A stretch of DNA of 64,000 nucleotides from Elioraea tepidiphila DSM 17972 (GCF_000378465.1 NZ_KB899932.1:1-64000); one strand, 5' to 3'. Numbered from the stretch's first letter, positions 8,339 through 17,519 are shown. The notes: generated by a model not told the origin, from the sequence alone. Translations and numbers: made by a program.

Positions 8339-9690
8339 GCCTCGATCGTCGCGCCGAGGCCGCGCATCAGCTCGGCGAAGCCGGGAAAGGAGGTGTCGAT
8401 GAAGCCGCCGTCATCGACGGTCACCGGCTCGGCGGTCACCTGGCCCAGCACCAGGAAGGCCATGGCGATGCGATGGTCCATGTGGGTGGCGATGGTCGCC
8501 CCGCCGCGCGGCGGCGCGCCGGTGCCATGCACCAGCAGGTCGTCGCCGGCGATCTCCAGCCGCGCCCCGCAGGCGTCGAGCCCGGCGGCGATCGCGGCGA
8601 GCCGGTCGCTCTCCTTCACCCGCAGCTCCGCCAGCCCGCGCATCCGCGTGGTCCCCGTCGCACAGGCGGCCGCCACCGCGAGCACCGGGAACTCGTCGAT
8701 CATGCTGGGCGCGCGCTCCGCGGGCACATCCACGCCGATCAGCGGCGAGGAGGAGACGGTCAGGTCGGCGACCGGCTCGCCCGCCTCGTCGCGCTGGGCA
8801 CGGATCTCGATATCCGCGCCCATCTCCATCAGCGTGGTGTAGAGCCCGGCGCGCAGCGGGTTCATGCCCACCCCCTCCAGCGTCACCGACGAGCCGGGGA
8901 CGATCAGCGCGGCGACCGCAGGGAAGGCAGCGGAGGACGGGTCCGCCGGCACCGTCACCGGACGGCCGGTGAGTTCCGGCTGGCCGGTGAGCCGGATCTC
9001 GCGCCCGCCATCGTCGCGGCGATCCACCTCCACGGTCGCGCCGAAGCCGCGCAGCATGGTCTCGGTGTGGTCGCGCGTGGCGTGCGGCTCGACCACGCGG
9101 GTGATCCCCGGCGCGCAGAGCCCCGCGAGCAGCACGGCCGACTTCACCTGCGCGGAAGCGACGGGGAGCGTGTAGTCGAGCGGCATCGGGTCGCGCGCGC
9201 CCCGGATCGCGAGCGGCAGCCGCCCGCCCTCGCGCGTCCAGAACGCCGCCCCGCACTGCGCGAGCGGATCGGTCACGCGCTTCATCGGCCGCCGGCGCAG
9301 GCTCGCATCCCCGGTGATCACGGCGAAGATCGGGTGGCCGGCGATGATCCCGGTCAAGAGCCGCGCCGCCGTCCCCGAGTTGCCCATGTCGAGCACGGAG
9401 TCCGGCTCGGCGAGGCCGCCCACGCCGCGCCCGCGCACGCTCCAGGCGCCGTCGCCCGTGCGCGTCACCTCGGCGCCGAGCGCGCGCATCGCGGCCGCGG
9501 TGCAGAGCACGTCCTCGCCCTCCAGCAGGCCCTGGATGCGGGTCTCGCCGACCGCGAGCGCGCCGAGCATCAGCGCGCGGTGGCTCATCGACTTGTCGCC
9601 CGGGACGCGCACGCTGCCCGAGAGCGGGCCGGCTGCGGCTCGGGCGGTCATCGGCTTCGGCGTCTCGGTCATCGTGCCTCTCGGGGTCAT
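8335..9690 (-). CDS. aroA: 3-phosphoshikimate 1-carboxyvinyltransferase (EPSP synthase)
   Basis: 451 residues. Transfers the enolpyruvyl group from PEP to shikimate-3-phosphate in aromatic amino-acid synthesis. Signatures are [20 protein letters not shown] near residue 28, [18 protein letters not shown] near 107, and the [17 protein letters not shown] block near 350. The variant of the PEP-binding loop and the overall length resemble the class II enzymes of alphaproteobacteria, but I have not checked this. The start is uncertain: MTPRG at 9690, MTETP at 9672 and MTARA at 9651 are all in frame. The gene overlaps cmk by four bases. Confidence 0.95.
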   Translation of the reverse strand: MTPRGTMTETPKPMTARAAAGPLSGSVRVPGDKSMSHRALMLGALAVGETRIQGLLEGEDVLCTAAAMRALGAEVTRTGDGAWSVRGRGVGGLAEPDSVLDMGNSGTAARLLTGIIAGHPIFAVITGDASLRRRPMKRVTDPLAQCGAAFWTREGGRLPLAIRGARDPMPLDYTLPVASAQVKSAVLLAGLCAPGITRVVEPHATRDHTETMLRGFGATVEVDRRDDGGREIRLTGQPELTGRPVTVPADPSSAAFPAVAALIVPGSSVTLEGVGMNPLRAGLYTTLMEMGADIEIRAQRDEAGEPVADLTVSSSPLIGVDVPAERAPSMIDEFPVLAVAAACATGTTRMRGLAELRVKESDRLAAIAAGLDACGARLEIAGDDLLVHGTGAPPRGGATIATHMDHRIAMAFLVLGQVTAEPVTVDDGGFIDTSFPGFAELMRGLGATIEA

Positions 9691-9801
9691 GCTCGGCGGC
9701 GCGCTCTAGCATCGGGACAGGGCATTTGACAGGGCAGGCGGGCTCTGGCATTCGCGCGGCCCCGCCGTCCCGCGCGGCGGAAAGACAGGCGGAGTGTCTC
9801 G

Positions 9802-10128
9802 ATGGCCAAGGCCGAGCTGGGGTTGAAGCGCACCTGTGTGGCCTGCGGCGCCAAGTTCTACGACCTGATGCGCAGCCCCGCGGTCTGCCCGAAATGCGGT
9901 ACCGAGCAGCCGGCCGAGCAGCCGCGCTTCCGCCGCCCCGGCGGCGCCGAGGACCGGGCCAAGCTGAAGCGCGCGGCCGAGCCCGCGCTGGAGGAGGCCG
10001 AGCTCGAGGTCGAGGTCGAGGAGGGCGACGAGGACGCGGTGATCGAGGACGCCGACGACCTCGAGGGCGAGGACGATCTCGGCGCCGAGATCGAGGTCGA
10101 GCCGGGCAGCGACGAAGAGGAGCGCTGA
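9802..10128 (+). CDS. FYDLN acid-domain protein
   Basis: 108 residues. The N-terminus KRTCVACGAKFYDLMRSP contains the FYDL motif that names the family, and two CxxC pairs (CVAC and CPKC) that should bind one zinc ion. From about residue 60 the protein is almost entirely acidic (ELEVEVEEGDEDAVIEDADD) and ends in DEEER. It is conserved and often found near aroA/cmk in alphaproteobacteria, but the function is unknown. A TTGACA box at 9726-9731 may be its -35, and GGAG lies upstream of the ATG. It diverges from aroA. Confidence 0.88.
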   Translation: MAKAELGLKRTCVACGAKFYDLMRSPAVCPKCGTEQPAEQPRFRRPGGAEDRAKLKRAAEPALEEAELEVEVEEGDEDAVIEDADDLEGEDDLGAEIEVEPGSDEEER

Positions 10129-10150
10129 GAGCGTTCCTCCTCGGACCGCA

Positions 10151-11110
10151 CTACGCCGCGCGCGGCAGCGCCAGCGCCTTCGTCTCCTCCACCATCGCGC
10201 GCAGCAGGAAGGACGGCGTCTGCGTCGGGATGGTGCAGCCCGGCGCGATGATCAGCCGTTCCACCCCGCCGTTCTGGCGCACCGTGTCGCGCACCTCGGC
10301 GCGCAGGGAATCGACGCCGCGCTCGGTGATCAGGGCCTCGTTCACCCCGCCCATCAGGCACTTGTCCGTCAGCCTGCGCAGATCGGCGATCGACGGATTG
10401 CCCGCCAGCCGGTCGCTGACCGAGAGCGCCTCGATCGGATAGTCGAGCACCCGTGTCACATCGACCGGCGCGCCGTGCACGTGCAGGATGCGCACCATCG
10501 GCGCCATCGCCGCGAGCATCCTGAGGTCGTAGGGCCGCATGAAGCGCTCGTAGGTCGCCTGATCGACCGCGCGGGAGCCGCCCGTGATCGCGCCGTTGAT
10601 CGAGAAGAACACGCCGTCGCAGCCGGCCCCGCGCAGCGCGGCCATGAAGTCCTCCATGGTCGCGCACACCGCCTCCAGCATCTCGCCGGCGGCCTCGGGG
10701 TGGGCGAACACCACCCGCGCGCGATCATAGCCCGCCTTGCGCATCACCTGCTGGAACGGATCGAAACCGGTGTCGAGGATCGGCACATCCGGGCCGAGCC
10801 GCTCGCGCAGCAGCCGGATCGCGCGCGGCTGCTGCACGAAGGCCGGGTGGTCCATGGCGATGCGCGTGAAGCGGCGCATATCGTCCGGCCCGTCGATCGT
10901 CTCGAGCCCGTCGGGCAGCGGGTAGCGGTAGTCGTTCACCACCTTGCAGATGTCGAAGTCGAGCCGCTCGAAGAACGAAGCGGCGCGCTCGGCGAACACC
11001 TCGGGCGGGCTCTCGTCGGTGACGAAATGCACCCAGGCCGTCACCGGCGGGCGATCCACGGGACGCCCCGCGATCGCCGCCTCGAACCGCTCGCGCTTGG
11101 TCATCGCCAT
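10151..11110 (-). CDS. uroporphyrinogen decarboxylase-family protein
   Basis: 319 residues of the UROD/MtaA fold. The N-terminus MTKRERFEAAIAGRPVDRPP matches the start of the family. Further matches are DICKVVNDYRYP, a mid-protein CDGVFFSINGAI and ILHVHGAPVDVTRVLDYPI near 205. The C-terminal IIAPGCTIPTQTPSFLLRAM resembles the zinc-cysteine/PGC region of cobamide methyltransferase relatives rather than true HemE, which argues for corrinoid- or methyl-group chemistry. The substrate cannot be named. It follows the TctC gene by 12 bases, so the two form an operon. Confidence 0.8.
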   Translation of the reverse strand: MAMTKRERFEAAIAGRPVDRPPVTAWVHFVTDESPPEVFAERAASFFERLDFDICKVVNDYRYPLPDGLETIDGPDDMRRFTRIAMDHPAFVQQPRAIRLLRERLGPDVPILDTGFDPFQQVMRKAGYDRARVVFAHPEAAGEMLEAVCATMEDFMAALRGAGCDGVFFSINGAITGGSRAVDQATYERFMRPYDLRMLAAMAPMVRILHVHGAPVDVTRVLDYPIEALSVSDRLAGNPSIADLRRLTDKCLMGGVNEALITERGVDSLRAEVRDTVRQNGGVERLIIAPGCTIPTQTPSFLLRAMVEETKALALPRAA

Positions 11111-11122
11111 GATCGTACTCCT

Positions 11123-12106
11123 TCAGTCGATCCGCACCCCGGCGGCGCGCACCAGTTCGGCGTGGCTCCTGATCTCGCTGTCGAGGAGCGCCGCAAACTG
11201 CTCGGGCGTGCCGCCGCCGACCGCGAGCCCGGCCTGGATCAGCCGTGCCCTGGCGCCCTCGTCGGCCAGGATCGCGTTCATCTCGCGGTTCATGCGCGCG
11301 ATGATGGGCGCCGGGGTGCCCTTGGGCGCGAGCAGGCCGAACCAGGTGCCGAACACGAGGCCGGGCATGCCCTGTTCCGCCGTGGTCGGCACGTCGGGAA
11401 GCTGCGGCGCGCGGCTCTCGGCCAGCACCGCGATCGGGCGGACGAGATCGCCGCGCACCTGGCCCTGGATGCCGACGACGAGCTGGAACATCGCCTGGAT
11501 GCGCCCCGCGATCAGGTCATTCGTCGCCGTCGCCGGCGACTGGTAGGGCACGTGCGTCATGTCGGTATTGGTCCGCGCCTTGAACATCTCCGCGGCGAGA
11601 TGCATCGAGCTGCCGTTGCCGGTGGAGCCGAAATTGATCGCGCCCGGGTTCTTGCGCGCGTACTCCTCGAACTCCTTCAGCGTGCGGATCGGCAGGTCCT
11701 TGTTCACCACGAGGATGTTCGGCACGGTGCCGATGAACACGATCGGCTCGAAGTCGCGCTGCGGGTGGAACGGCAGGCTGCGGTAGAGCGAGATGTTGGT
11801 CGCGAGCGTTCCGGCCCAGGAATAGAGGAAGGTGTAGCCGTCGGGCGCGGCGCGGGCGGCCTCGGCCGCACCGATATTGCCGTTCGCCCCGCCGCGGTTC
11901 TCCACCACCACGCGCTGGCCGAGCGGCTTCTCGAGCTCCTGGGCGAGGATGCGCGCGATCGTGTCGGCCGTGCCGCCGCCGCCCGGGGCAGGCACGATCA
12001 TGCGGATCGGCTTCGTCGGCCACTCGGTCTGCGCGGCCGCCGGCGCGGCGATCAGCGCGGCGGCGAGGGCGAGCAGCGCGCGCCGTTGGGTGCTCGGTGT
12101 CCTCAT
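11123..12106 (-). CDS. Bug/TctC-family periplasmic substrate-binding protein
   Basis: 327 residues. A signal peptide (MRTPSTQRRALLALAAALIA, cleavage near AAAQ) is followed by the family core: WPTKPIRMIVPAPGGGGTAD (about 30-49), ENRGGANGNIGAAEAARAAP and VPTTAEQGMPGLVFGTW. These proteins bind carboxylates for tripartite tricarboxylate transporters. No TctA or TctB gene is nearby, as is usual for this expanded family. The start at 12106 places the signal peptide at the N-terminus; an in-frame ATG 57 bases upstream would spoil it. Co-transcribed with the UROD-like gene, which may act on the imported compound. Confidence 0.9.
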   Translation of the reverse strand: MRTPSTQRRALLALAAALIAAPAAAQTEWPTKPIRMIVPAPGGGGTADTIARILAQELEKPLGQRVVVENRGGANGNIGAAEAARAAPDGYTFLYSWAGTLATNISLYRSLPFHPQRDFEPIVFIGTVPNILVVNKDLPIRTLKEFEEYARKNPGAINFGSTGNGSSMHLAAEMFKARTNTDMTHVPYQSPATATNDLIAGRIQAMFQLVVGIQGQVRGDLVRPIAVLAESRAPQLPDVPTTAEQGMPGLVFGTWFGLLAPKGTPAPIIARMNREMNAILADEGARARLIQAGLAVGGGTPEQFAALLDSEIRSHAELVRAAGVRID

Positions 12107-12170
12107 GGTCCCGGTCTCCCGTCTGTTCTGCGCCAGTCTGTGACGGGGGACAGGGGCGTTCAACCCCCGC

Positions 12171-12563
12171 TCAGGCAGCGGCGATCGCCTCGACCTCGAT
12201 CGCGCAGCGCGGATCGGCGAGCCCGGCGACGATCACCTGCGTGCTCGCCGGCGGCGCCAAGCCCGCGAACAGCGCATCCCGCCGCTGCTGCCAGGGCTGC
12301 CGCGCCTCGCGGGTGGTGAGGTAGGTCGTCAGCTTGACGATGTTGCGCGCGTCCAGGCCGTGATGCGCCAGGGCTGCGCGCAGATGCGCGATCACGAGGT
12401 CGGCCTGGGCGCCGAGATCCTGAGGCACCGAGCCATCGGCCGCCACCGGCAACTGGCCGCTGATCAGCACCCAGCGCGCGGCGCCGGCGATCTCGGCGGT
12501 CATGGAGTAGCGCGCGGCGGGCGCCGGCATGGTGGCGGGGTTGGCGAAGACGATCTCGGCCAT
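12171..12563 (-). CDS. RidA-family protein
   Basis: 130 residues of the YjgF/YER057c/UK114 fold, whose archetype RidA hydrolyses reactive enamine/imine intermediates. Seen: ARWVLISGQLPVAADGSVP (about 29-47), the segment QADLVIAHLRAALAHHGLDA and NIVKLTTYLTT, then CAIEVEAIAAA at the end. Canonical RidA has an Arg near RCAIEVE, present here (DPRCAIEVEA). Length is normal. It lies 64 bases upstream of the TctC gene on the same strand, so it may belong to that unit. Confidence 0.88.
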   Translation of the reverse strand: MAEIVFANPATMPAPAARYSMTAEIAGAARWVLISGQLPVAADGSVPQDLGAQADLVIAHLRAALAHHGLDARNIVKLTTYLTTREARQPWQQRRDALFAGLAPPASTQVIVAGLADPRCAIEVEAIAAA

Positions 12564-12610
12564 GGCGGCTCCTCTGCTCCGGAGCCGCGCAGTCTAGGTC
12601 CGAACCGCGT

Positions 12611-13117
12611 CTAATCGCGATGCCAGGCGATCGCGCCGGTCAGGTAACCCCAGCCCACCGGCAGGTCGAACGGCAGCAGCATCCGCCGCTCGATCGTGCC
12701 CTCGCCCCGCAGGGTGCGATAGGCGCCCGAGCCATCGTGGACGCGGATCCGCAGCACCGTCCGCGTCCACGGACCCGGCGACGCGGCGAACTCGGCGGCG
12801 AACCGGTTCGCGGCCTCGCCTTCGAAGCGGCACGTGCCCGTCTCCGCCTCGATCCGGCTCCCGCTGCCGCTCATGACACCCTCGCAGCGGAACCCCCACC
12901 CCGCGAGCAGCGCCTCGCTGTCCTTTTCGGTGTCATCGAGCACCCCTCGCATCGCGTAGGTTCCGATCCAATGGCCGGACGCGCTCCCCTCCCGGGTGGT
13001 CCAGCTCAGGTCGATGGCACTGCGGATCGGGTGCAGGCCGAGATCGCGCTCCGCCAGGGCCGGCGCGGTGCCCGCGAGCAGCGTGCAGACCGTGAGCATC
13101 GTGCTGATCCTGCTCAT
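12611..13117 (-). CDS. secreted protein, function unknown
   Basis: 168 residues with a clear signal peptide (MSRISTMLTVCTLLAGTAPALA, cleavage before ERDLG). The mature part alternates polar and hydrophobic residues as in a beta-barrel, with many Gly and Thr residues and two cysteines (FRCEGVM, TGTCRFEG). The last part, LPFDLPVGWGYLTGAIAWHRD, is distinctive. I do not recognise the family. Its neighbours give no functional clue. The start is fixed by the signal peptide. Confidence 0.7.
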   Translation of the reverse strand: MSRISTMLTVCTLLAGTAPALAERDLGLHPIRSAIDLSWTTREGSASGHWIGTYAMRGVLDDTEKDSEALLAGWGFRCEGVMSGSGSRIEAETGTCRFEGEAANRFAAEFAASPGPWTRTVLRIRVHDGSGAYRTLRGEGTIERRMLLPFDLPVGWGYLTGAIAWHRD

Positions 13118-13206
13118 CCCGCCCTCCTGGGGCGACCCGGCAGGAGCCAGTGTGCATCGGGCCGCCCCGCAGGGCTGTGCCGGACGTCACATCCGCCACG
13201 ACAAGA

Positions 13207-13470
13207 TCACGATGTCGATCCGAGGGTGAGCCTGATGACGCCGCGCGCCTGCTCGGGCGCGATCGGCCTGCCCTTCCGCAGCACCTGGAGTCGCCCCTCG
13301 CGCGCAAGGCGGAACGCAGCCTCGCGCACGGGGCGCATCAGCAGCCGCCAGACCGTCTCGTCCGGGCCCGCGATCGCGCGCGCCACCTCGGACGGGCAGA
13401 TCGACTTCCCCGCCCCGCGCTCGGCGCAGAGGCGCAGGATCGTCGCCTCGATGGACTCCGCGTCGGTCAT
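13207..13470 (-). CDS. DUF3253-domain protein
   Basis: 87 residues starting MTDAESIEATILRLCAERG. The motif KSICPSEVARAIA (about 22-34), then WRLLMRPVREAAFRLAREGR and VLRKGRPIAPEQARGVIRL, matches the small DUF3253 family, which looks like a winged-helix domain. Its role is unknown. The start ATG overlaps the photolyase stop by four bases, so the two are translated from one message. This linkage with photolyase/cryptochrome genes recurs in alphaproteobacteria, by my recollection. Confidence 0.8.
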   Translation of the reverse strand: MTDAESIEATILRLCAERGAGKSICPSEVARAIAGPDETVWRLLMRPVREAAFRLAREGRLQVLRKGRPIAPEQARGVIRLTLGSTS

Positions 13471-14954
13471 GGCTCGAGATCGAGCGCGGTCTGCGCGGCG
13501 GCGCGTCGTCCGGTCTGCCGCATCCCCGACCGGCGGCTGCCATGCCGCTCCTGGATCGCTCCGGCCACGCCGCGATAGCCCTCGGCGCGGCGCACCGACC
13601 AGAGGCGCTCGCGCGCGATCGCCGCCAGCGCTGCGTGGTTGCCGAGCGGCGCGGCATAGCCACGCACCCCATGCTCCCACGGACGGTGGATCGCCGGCGC
13701 CGGCAGGGACGCAAGCTCCGGCACCCAGCGGCGGATGAACGCGCCGTCCGGATCCTGGTCCTGTCCCTGCTTCACCGGGTTGTACATGCGGATCGTATTC
13801 ACCCCCGTCGTGCCGGACTGCATCTGCACCTGGCTCCAGTGGATACCCGGCTCGTAGTCGGCGAACAGCCGCGCGAGATGCAGCCCGACCGGCCGCCAGT
13901 CGAGCCAGAGATGCATGGTGGCAACACTGACCAGCATCGCGCGGGCGCGGAAGTTCAGCCAGCCCGTCTCGGCGAGGCAGCGCATGCAGGCATCGACGAA
14001 GGGCCAGCCCGTCGTGCCAGACGCCCAGCGCTCGAAGCGTTCCGTGCCCGGGCCGTCCATGCGCAGCGCTTCGTAGGCCGGATGCAGCGCGCGCCGTTCG
14101 ATCGCGGGCTCGGATTCCAGCTTCTGGATGAAGTGGCAGTGCCAGGCGAGGCGCGTGAGGAAGCTGTCGATCCCCTCGCGCAGCGAACCGCTCGCCCGCG
14201 GCCGCGCCGCGCGCGCAGCCTGCGCCGCCTCGCGGATCGAGAGCGTGCCGGCGGCGAAATGGGGCGAGAGCCGCGAGCACGCGGTCCAGCCGGCGAGCGG
14301 GCTCGCCATCGCGCGGCGATAGGTCTGCGCCCGCGTGGCGAGAAACGAGGCGAGCAGGGTCTCGGCCGCGCGCCGCCCGCCCCGCGCGAGGCCGGGACAC
14401 GGGTCCGGCGCGAGCCCGATCTCGGCAGGCTCGGGGATCCGGCCCGGCTCGATCGCGACGGGGGCGAGCGCGCGGGGCGCAGGCACGACCGGTGCGCGCG
14501 TGAATGCCTCCCAGCGCCGCGCCCAGCCGTCGCGGCTCGCGAGCGCCCGGATCGCGCCGGTCTGGCGCGGCTCGTGCACCGGAATGCCGTGCGCGCGCGC
14601 CCAGGCGCGCACGCGGCGGTCGCGCGCATAGCCGAACGTGCCCGTGGTGTCCTGATGCGCCCAGATCGCTGCGATCCCCCGCGTGCGGCGGATCGTCTCC
14701 AGCACCGCCACCGCCTCGCCCACGCGCACGACGAGCGGCTGGCCGAGTGCCGCGAGATCGGCGCGGAGTTCCGCCGCCGCCTCCTGCTGCACGCGATACT
14801 GGCGGGCGGAGGCGTCCGGCTCGGCCCAGAGCCCCGGCTCGACGATCCAGAGCGGCAGCACGGGCCCGCGCGCGGCCGCGGCGGCGAGCGGCGCATGGTC
14901 GGCCACGCGCAGGTCGCGCTTGAACCAGACGAGCTGCACCGGCCCCGACTGCAT
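13467..14954 (-). CDS. cryptochrome/DNA photolyase family protein
   Basis: 495 residues. The N-terminal alpha/beta domain (VQLVWFKRDLRVADHAPLAA, about 6-25) holds the antenna cofactor. The C-terminal helical domain binds FAD: CSRLSPHFAAGTLSIREA, LTRLAWHCHFIQKLE, GWPFVDACMRCLAETGWLNF and NTIRMYNPVKQGQDQDPDGA. These fit light-driven repair of cyclobutane pyrimidine dimers. The central segment YEPGIHWSQVQMQSG departs from classical class I sequences, so a cryptochrome or (6-4)-type activity is not excluded. The start at MQSGPVQL is the first Met before the first beta strand. Confidence 0.88.
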   Translation of the reverse strand: MQSGPVQLVWFKRDLRVADHAPLAAAAARGPVLPLWIVEPGLWAEPDASARQYRVQQEAAAELRADLAALGQPLVVRVGEAVAVLETIRRTRGIAAIWAHQDTTGTFGYARDRRVRAWARAHGIPVHEPRQTGAIRALASRDGWARRWEAFTRAPVVPAPRALAPVAIEPGRIPEPAEIGLAPDPCPGLARGGRRAAETLLASFLATRAQTYRRAMASPLAGWTACSRLSPHFAAGTLSIREAAQAARAARPRASGSLREGIDSFLTRLAWHCHFIQKLESEPAIERRALHPAYEALRMDGPGTERFERWASGTTGWPFVDACMRCLAETGWLNFRARAMLVSVATMHLWLDWRPVGLHLARLFADYEPGIHWSQVQMQSGTTGVNTIRMYNPVKQGQDQDPDGAFIRRWVPELASLPAPAIHRPWEHGVRGYAAPLGNHAALAAIARERLWSVRRAEGYRGVAGAIQERHGSRRSGMRQTGRRAAAQTALDLEP

Positions 14955-15004
14955 GGCGCGGATGTGGGGCGCAGGCGCGGCCCGTCCAGCGCTATCATCG
15001 GGGC

Positions 15005-15142
15005 GTGCGCCTGCTCGCCGTGATCCTGCTGCTGCTCGCGGGCTTCCCCGCCGGCACGCTGCGCGACCTGCCGTCGCCGCGCGACGGCCGGCTGGAGGAG
15101 CTGCCGCAGGTGCCCCCGCCGGCGACGCTGCGCGAGACCTGA
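15005..15142 (+). CDS. possible 45-residue secreted or membrane peptide
   Basis: GTG at 15005 opens a 45-codon frame: a hydrophobic start (RLLAVILLLLAGFPAG) that reads as a signal or membrane segment, then a short Pro/Glu/Arg-rich tail (LEELPQVPPPATLRET). It fills the space between the divergent photolyase start and the end of the IalB-like gene with no overlap, and its composition resembles real coding sequence. No ribosome-binding site is obvious and I know no homologue. It could be chance. Confidence 0.35.
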   Translation: MRLLAVILLLLAGFPAGTLRDLPSPRDGRLEELPQVPPPATLRET

Positions 15143-15145
15143 CCC

Positions 15146-15769
15146 TCAGCGGCCGCGGATCAGTCGTTCCAGCTCGTCGAGGAAGCTGCGCGCCGGCGAA
15201 GGGGGCGGCGGGGCGCCCGGGCCGCGCTCCTTCAGCGCCGCGATCGCCTCGGCCGTGCGCGCGAGGTCGAGCGCATAGACCTCGCCGCCGCCGGCGATGC
15301 GCGCGGCGGTGCGCAGCCGCACCAACGCACGCGCGGCCCCGGGCAGGGCGGCCTCGGCACGGCTGGCTGCCTCGCCCGCGGGCAGGCAGACGGCATCGCG
15401 GCCTTCGAGGGAACACGGCAGCTCCAGCGCCGGATTCTGGTCAAGCCGGAGTTCGGCGGACGCCGCGAAGGCGAGCGCGCCGCGCGACGTGTCCGCCAGC
15501 GTCAGCGCGCGCGCGGTCACCGCCGGCAGCGCGCGGCCGTCGCGCAGCACCACCTCCAACGCGATCCCCGGCCCCTCGCGCCCTTCGGGCGGCACGATCC
15601 AGAGCCGATGCCTGAGCGTGCAGTCGGTGCGATCGGTGATCGGATCGGCGCTGCACGCGAGCAGCCATGGGCCGATCTCGCGCGTCTGCTGCGTCGGTTG
15701 GACGGTCGGCGCCTGGGCGAGCGCACCGACGGAGATCATCGCCGCCAGCGCGGCCGGGAGCAGACGCAT
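15146..15769 (-). CDS. secreted IalB-like protein
   Basis: 207 residues with a signal peptide (MRLLPAALAAMISVGALAQA). The mature start EIGPWLLACSADPITDRTDC pairs two cysteines in the way of invasion-associated locus B proteins. Later come EVVLRDGRALPAVTARALTL and a second cysteine pair (ELPCSLEGRDAVCLP). The C-terminal 60 residues are Ala/Arg-rich and may be helical. The start at 15769 has GAGG 6 bases upstream; a Met 12 codons further out is possible but weakens the signal peptide. IalB-like proteins are common in free-living alphaproteobacteria, so a role in invasion should not be assumed. Confidence 0.65.
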   Translation of the reverse strand: MRLLPAALAAMISVGALAQAPTVQPTQQTREIGPWLLACSADPITDRTDCTLRHRLWIVPPEGREGPGIALEVVLRDGRALPAVTARALTLADTSRGALAFAASAELRLDQNPALELPCSLEGRDAVCLPAGEAASRAEAALPGAARALVRLRTAARIAGGGEVYALDLARTAEAIAALKERGPGAPPPPSPARSFLDELERLIRGR

Positions 15770-15835
15770 CGCACCTCGCGTGACAGGGCGGATCACGCGT
15801 CGCATTCTAGCCGCCGAGCGGCTTCGGAGGCGAGC

Positions 15836-16663
15836 ATGGTGACACTGCCCGACGGCACGCGCGTGCCCGCGCTCGGCCAGGGGACCTGGCGGATGGGCGA
15901 GGATGGCCGCGCGCGCAAGGCGGAGGTCGCAGCGCTTCGGCTCGGCATCGAGCTCGGGCTGACGCTGATCGACACCGCCGAGATGTATGCCGAGGGCGGG
16001 GCCGAGGAGGTGGTCGGCGAGGCGATCAAGGGGCGCCGCGACGAGGTGTTCATCGTCTCCAAGGTCTATCCGCACAACGCGGGCCGCCGCGCCGTGGTCG
16101 CCGCCTGCGATCGTTCGCTCGCCCGGCTCGGCATCGACACGATCGACCTCTACCTGCTGCACTGGCGCGGCTCGGTGCCGCTCGCCGAGACGGTCGAGGG
16201 GTTCGAGGCGCTGCGGCGCGCCGGCAAGATCGCGCGCTGGGGCGTGAGCAACCTTGATGTCGCCGACATGGAGGAGCTGTGGTCGGTCGGCGGTACGGCC
16301 TGCACGACCAACCAGGTGCTCTACAACCTCGGTGAGCGCGGCATCGAGTTCGACCTGATCCCGTGGTGCGAGCGCCGCAACGTTCCGATCATGGCGTATT
16401 CGCCGGTCGGCCAGGGCGGGCGGATGCTGCGGCACAAGGCGCTCGCCGAGGTCGCGGCACGGCACGGCGCAACCCCCGCGCAGGTCGCGCTCGCCTGGAC
16501 GCTGCGCCGACCGGGCGTGATCGCGATCCCCAAGGCGGCCGACCCGGCGCATGTGCGCGAGAACGCCGATTCCGCCGCGCTGCGGCTGACGAAGGAGGAT
16601 CATGCCACGCTCGATGCGGCCTTTCCGTCGCCTCAGCGAAAGCGTCCGCTCGCGATCCTCTAG
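15836..16663 (+). CDS. aldo/keto reductase
   Basis: 275 residues of the (alpha/beta)8-barrel NADPH-dependent reductase family. Seen: LPDGTRVPALGQGTWRMGED, the catalytic Asp/Tyr in LIDTAEMYAEGGAEEVVGEA (about 43-62), the Lys in VFIVSKVYPHNAG, the His in DLYLLHWRGSVP, and the NADP-binding VIAIPKAADPAHVRENADS near 245. All four catalytic residues are present. Close to the YeaE/MorA-type group. GGAGG precedes the ATG. It overlaps the N-terminus of the PfkB gene. Confidence 0.92.
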   Translation: MVTLPDGTRVPALGQGTWRMGEDGRARKAEVAALRLGIELGLTLIDTAEMYAEGGAEEVVGEAIKGRRDEVFIVSKVYPHNAGRRAVVAACDRSLARLGIDTIDLYLLHWRGSVPLAETVEGFEALRRAGKIARWGVSNLDVADMEELWSVGGTACTTNQVLYNLGERGIEFDLIPWCERRNVPIMAYSPVGQGGRMLRHKALAEVAARHGATPAQVALAWTLRRPGVIAIPKAADPAHVRENADSAALRLTKEDHATLDAAFPSPQRKRPLAIL

Positions 16664-17519
16664 GCCGCGGCCACTGCGCATCCTCTGCGTCGGCGGCGTG
16701 AACCTGGACGAGGCGATCCGGCTGGACGGGATGCTGACGCCGGGCGAGGGCGCGATCGGCCGCTCGCTCGGGCCCCGGCCGGGCGGAGGGGCGGCGATCG
16801 CGGCGGCGGCGCTGGCGCAGGCCGGCCACGCGGTGACGGTCGCCGGCGTGGTGGGCGACGATCCGCACGGTGCGATGCTGCGCGCGGTGCTGACCGAGCT
16901 CGGCCTCGACGTCTCGGCGGTGCAGGTGCGGCCCGGCCCGACCACGCGCGCGCTGGTGCTGATCGAGCCCTCCGGTGAGCGCACCATCATCGGCGTGGGC
17001 GGCTACCGCGCCGAGGAGCTGGACGGCGCGGCGCTGCTCGGCGGCGGCTACGCGGCGGTGCTGACCAAGCTGCACGCGCCGGATGTGCCGAAGATCATGG
17101 CGGCGCACTGGGCGAAGGGCGCGCTCACGGTCGGCGTGCTGCCGCGGCGCGGCCGCCAGCCGCTCGCCGCGCAGGTGCTGATCGCCTCGGAGGCGGATCT
17201 GACGCCCGAGGAGCAGGCCGCGCCGCTGCGTCTCGGACAGTCGATGTGCGGCGAGGCGTTGCGCTGGATGGTGGTGACACGCGGCGCGCGCGGGGCGGAG
17301 GCGTACGGTGTGGACGGATCGCATCATGCCGCCCCGGCCGAGCGGGTGGAGGTGGTGGACGCGACCGGCGCGGGCGATGTGTTCGCCGCCGGGCTGCTCG
17401 ATGCGCTGCTGCGCGGCGAAGGGATGCCGGCGGCGCTCCGTCGCGGCACGGCCTGGGCGGCGCGGCACATCGCGCATGAAGGCAGCCTGCCGCCTGCGGG
17501 GGTGACGGCTACGTCCTGA
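16602..17519 (+). CDS. PfkB-family carbohydrate kinase
   Basis: A 305-residue ribokinase-like kinase. The N-terminal ILCVGGVNLDEAIRLDGMLT, the GGGAAIAAAALAQAGHAVTV glycine loop and the C-terminal VVDATGAGDVFAAGLLDALL (PfkB signature 2 with the catalytic Asp) are all present. The substrate (sugar or nucleoside) is not deducible. The start is doubtful: ATG 16602 overlaps the preceding reductase by 62 bases and gives a basic leader (RPFRRLSESVRSRSSRPRP) of non-coding look. A non-ATG start nearer PLRILCVG is likely. It ends 11 bases inside the convergent rsmB. Confidence 0.85.
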   Translation: MPRSMRPFRRLSESVRSRSSRPRPLRILCVGGVNLDEAIRLDGMLTPGEGAIGRSLGPRPGGGAAIAAAALAQAGHAVTVAGVVGDDPHGAMLRAVLTELGLDVSAVQVRPGPTTRALVLIEPSGERTIIGVGGYRAEELDGAALLGGGYAAVLTKLHAPDVPKIMAAHWAKGALTVGVLPRRGRQPLAAQVLIASEADLTPEEQAAPLRLGQSMCGEALRWMVVTRGARGAEAYGVDGSHHAAPAERVEVVDATGAGDVFAAGLLDALLRGEGMPAALRRGTAWAARHIAHEGSLPPAGVTATS

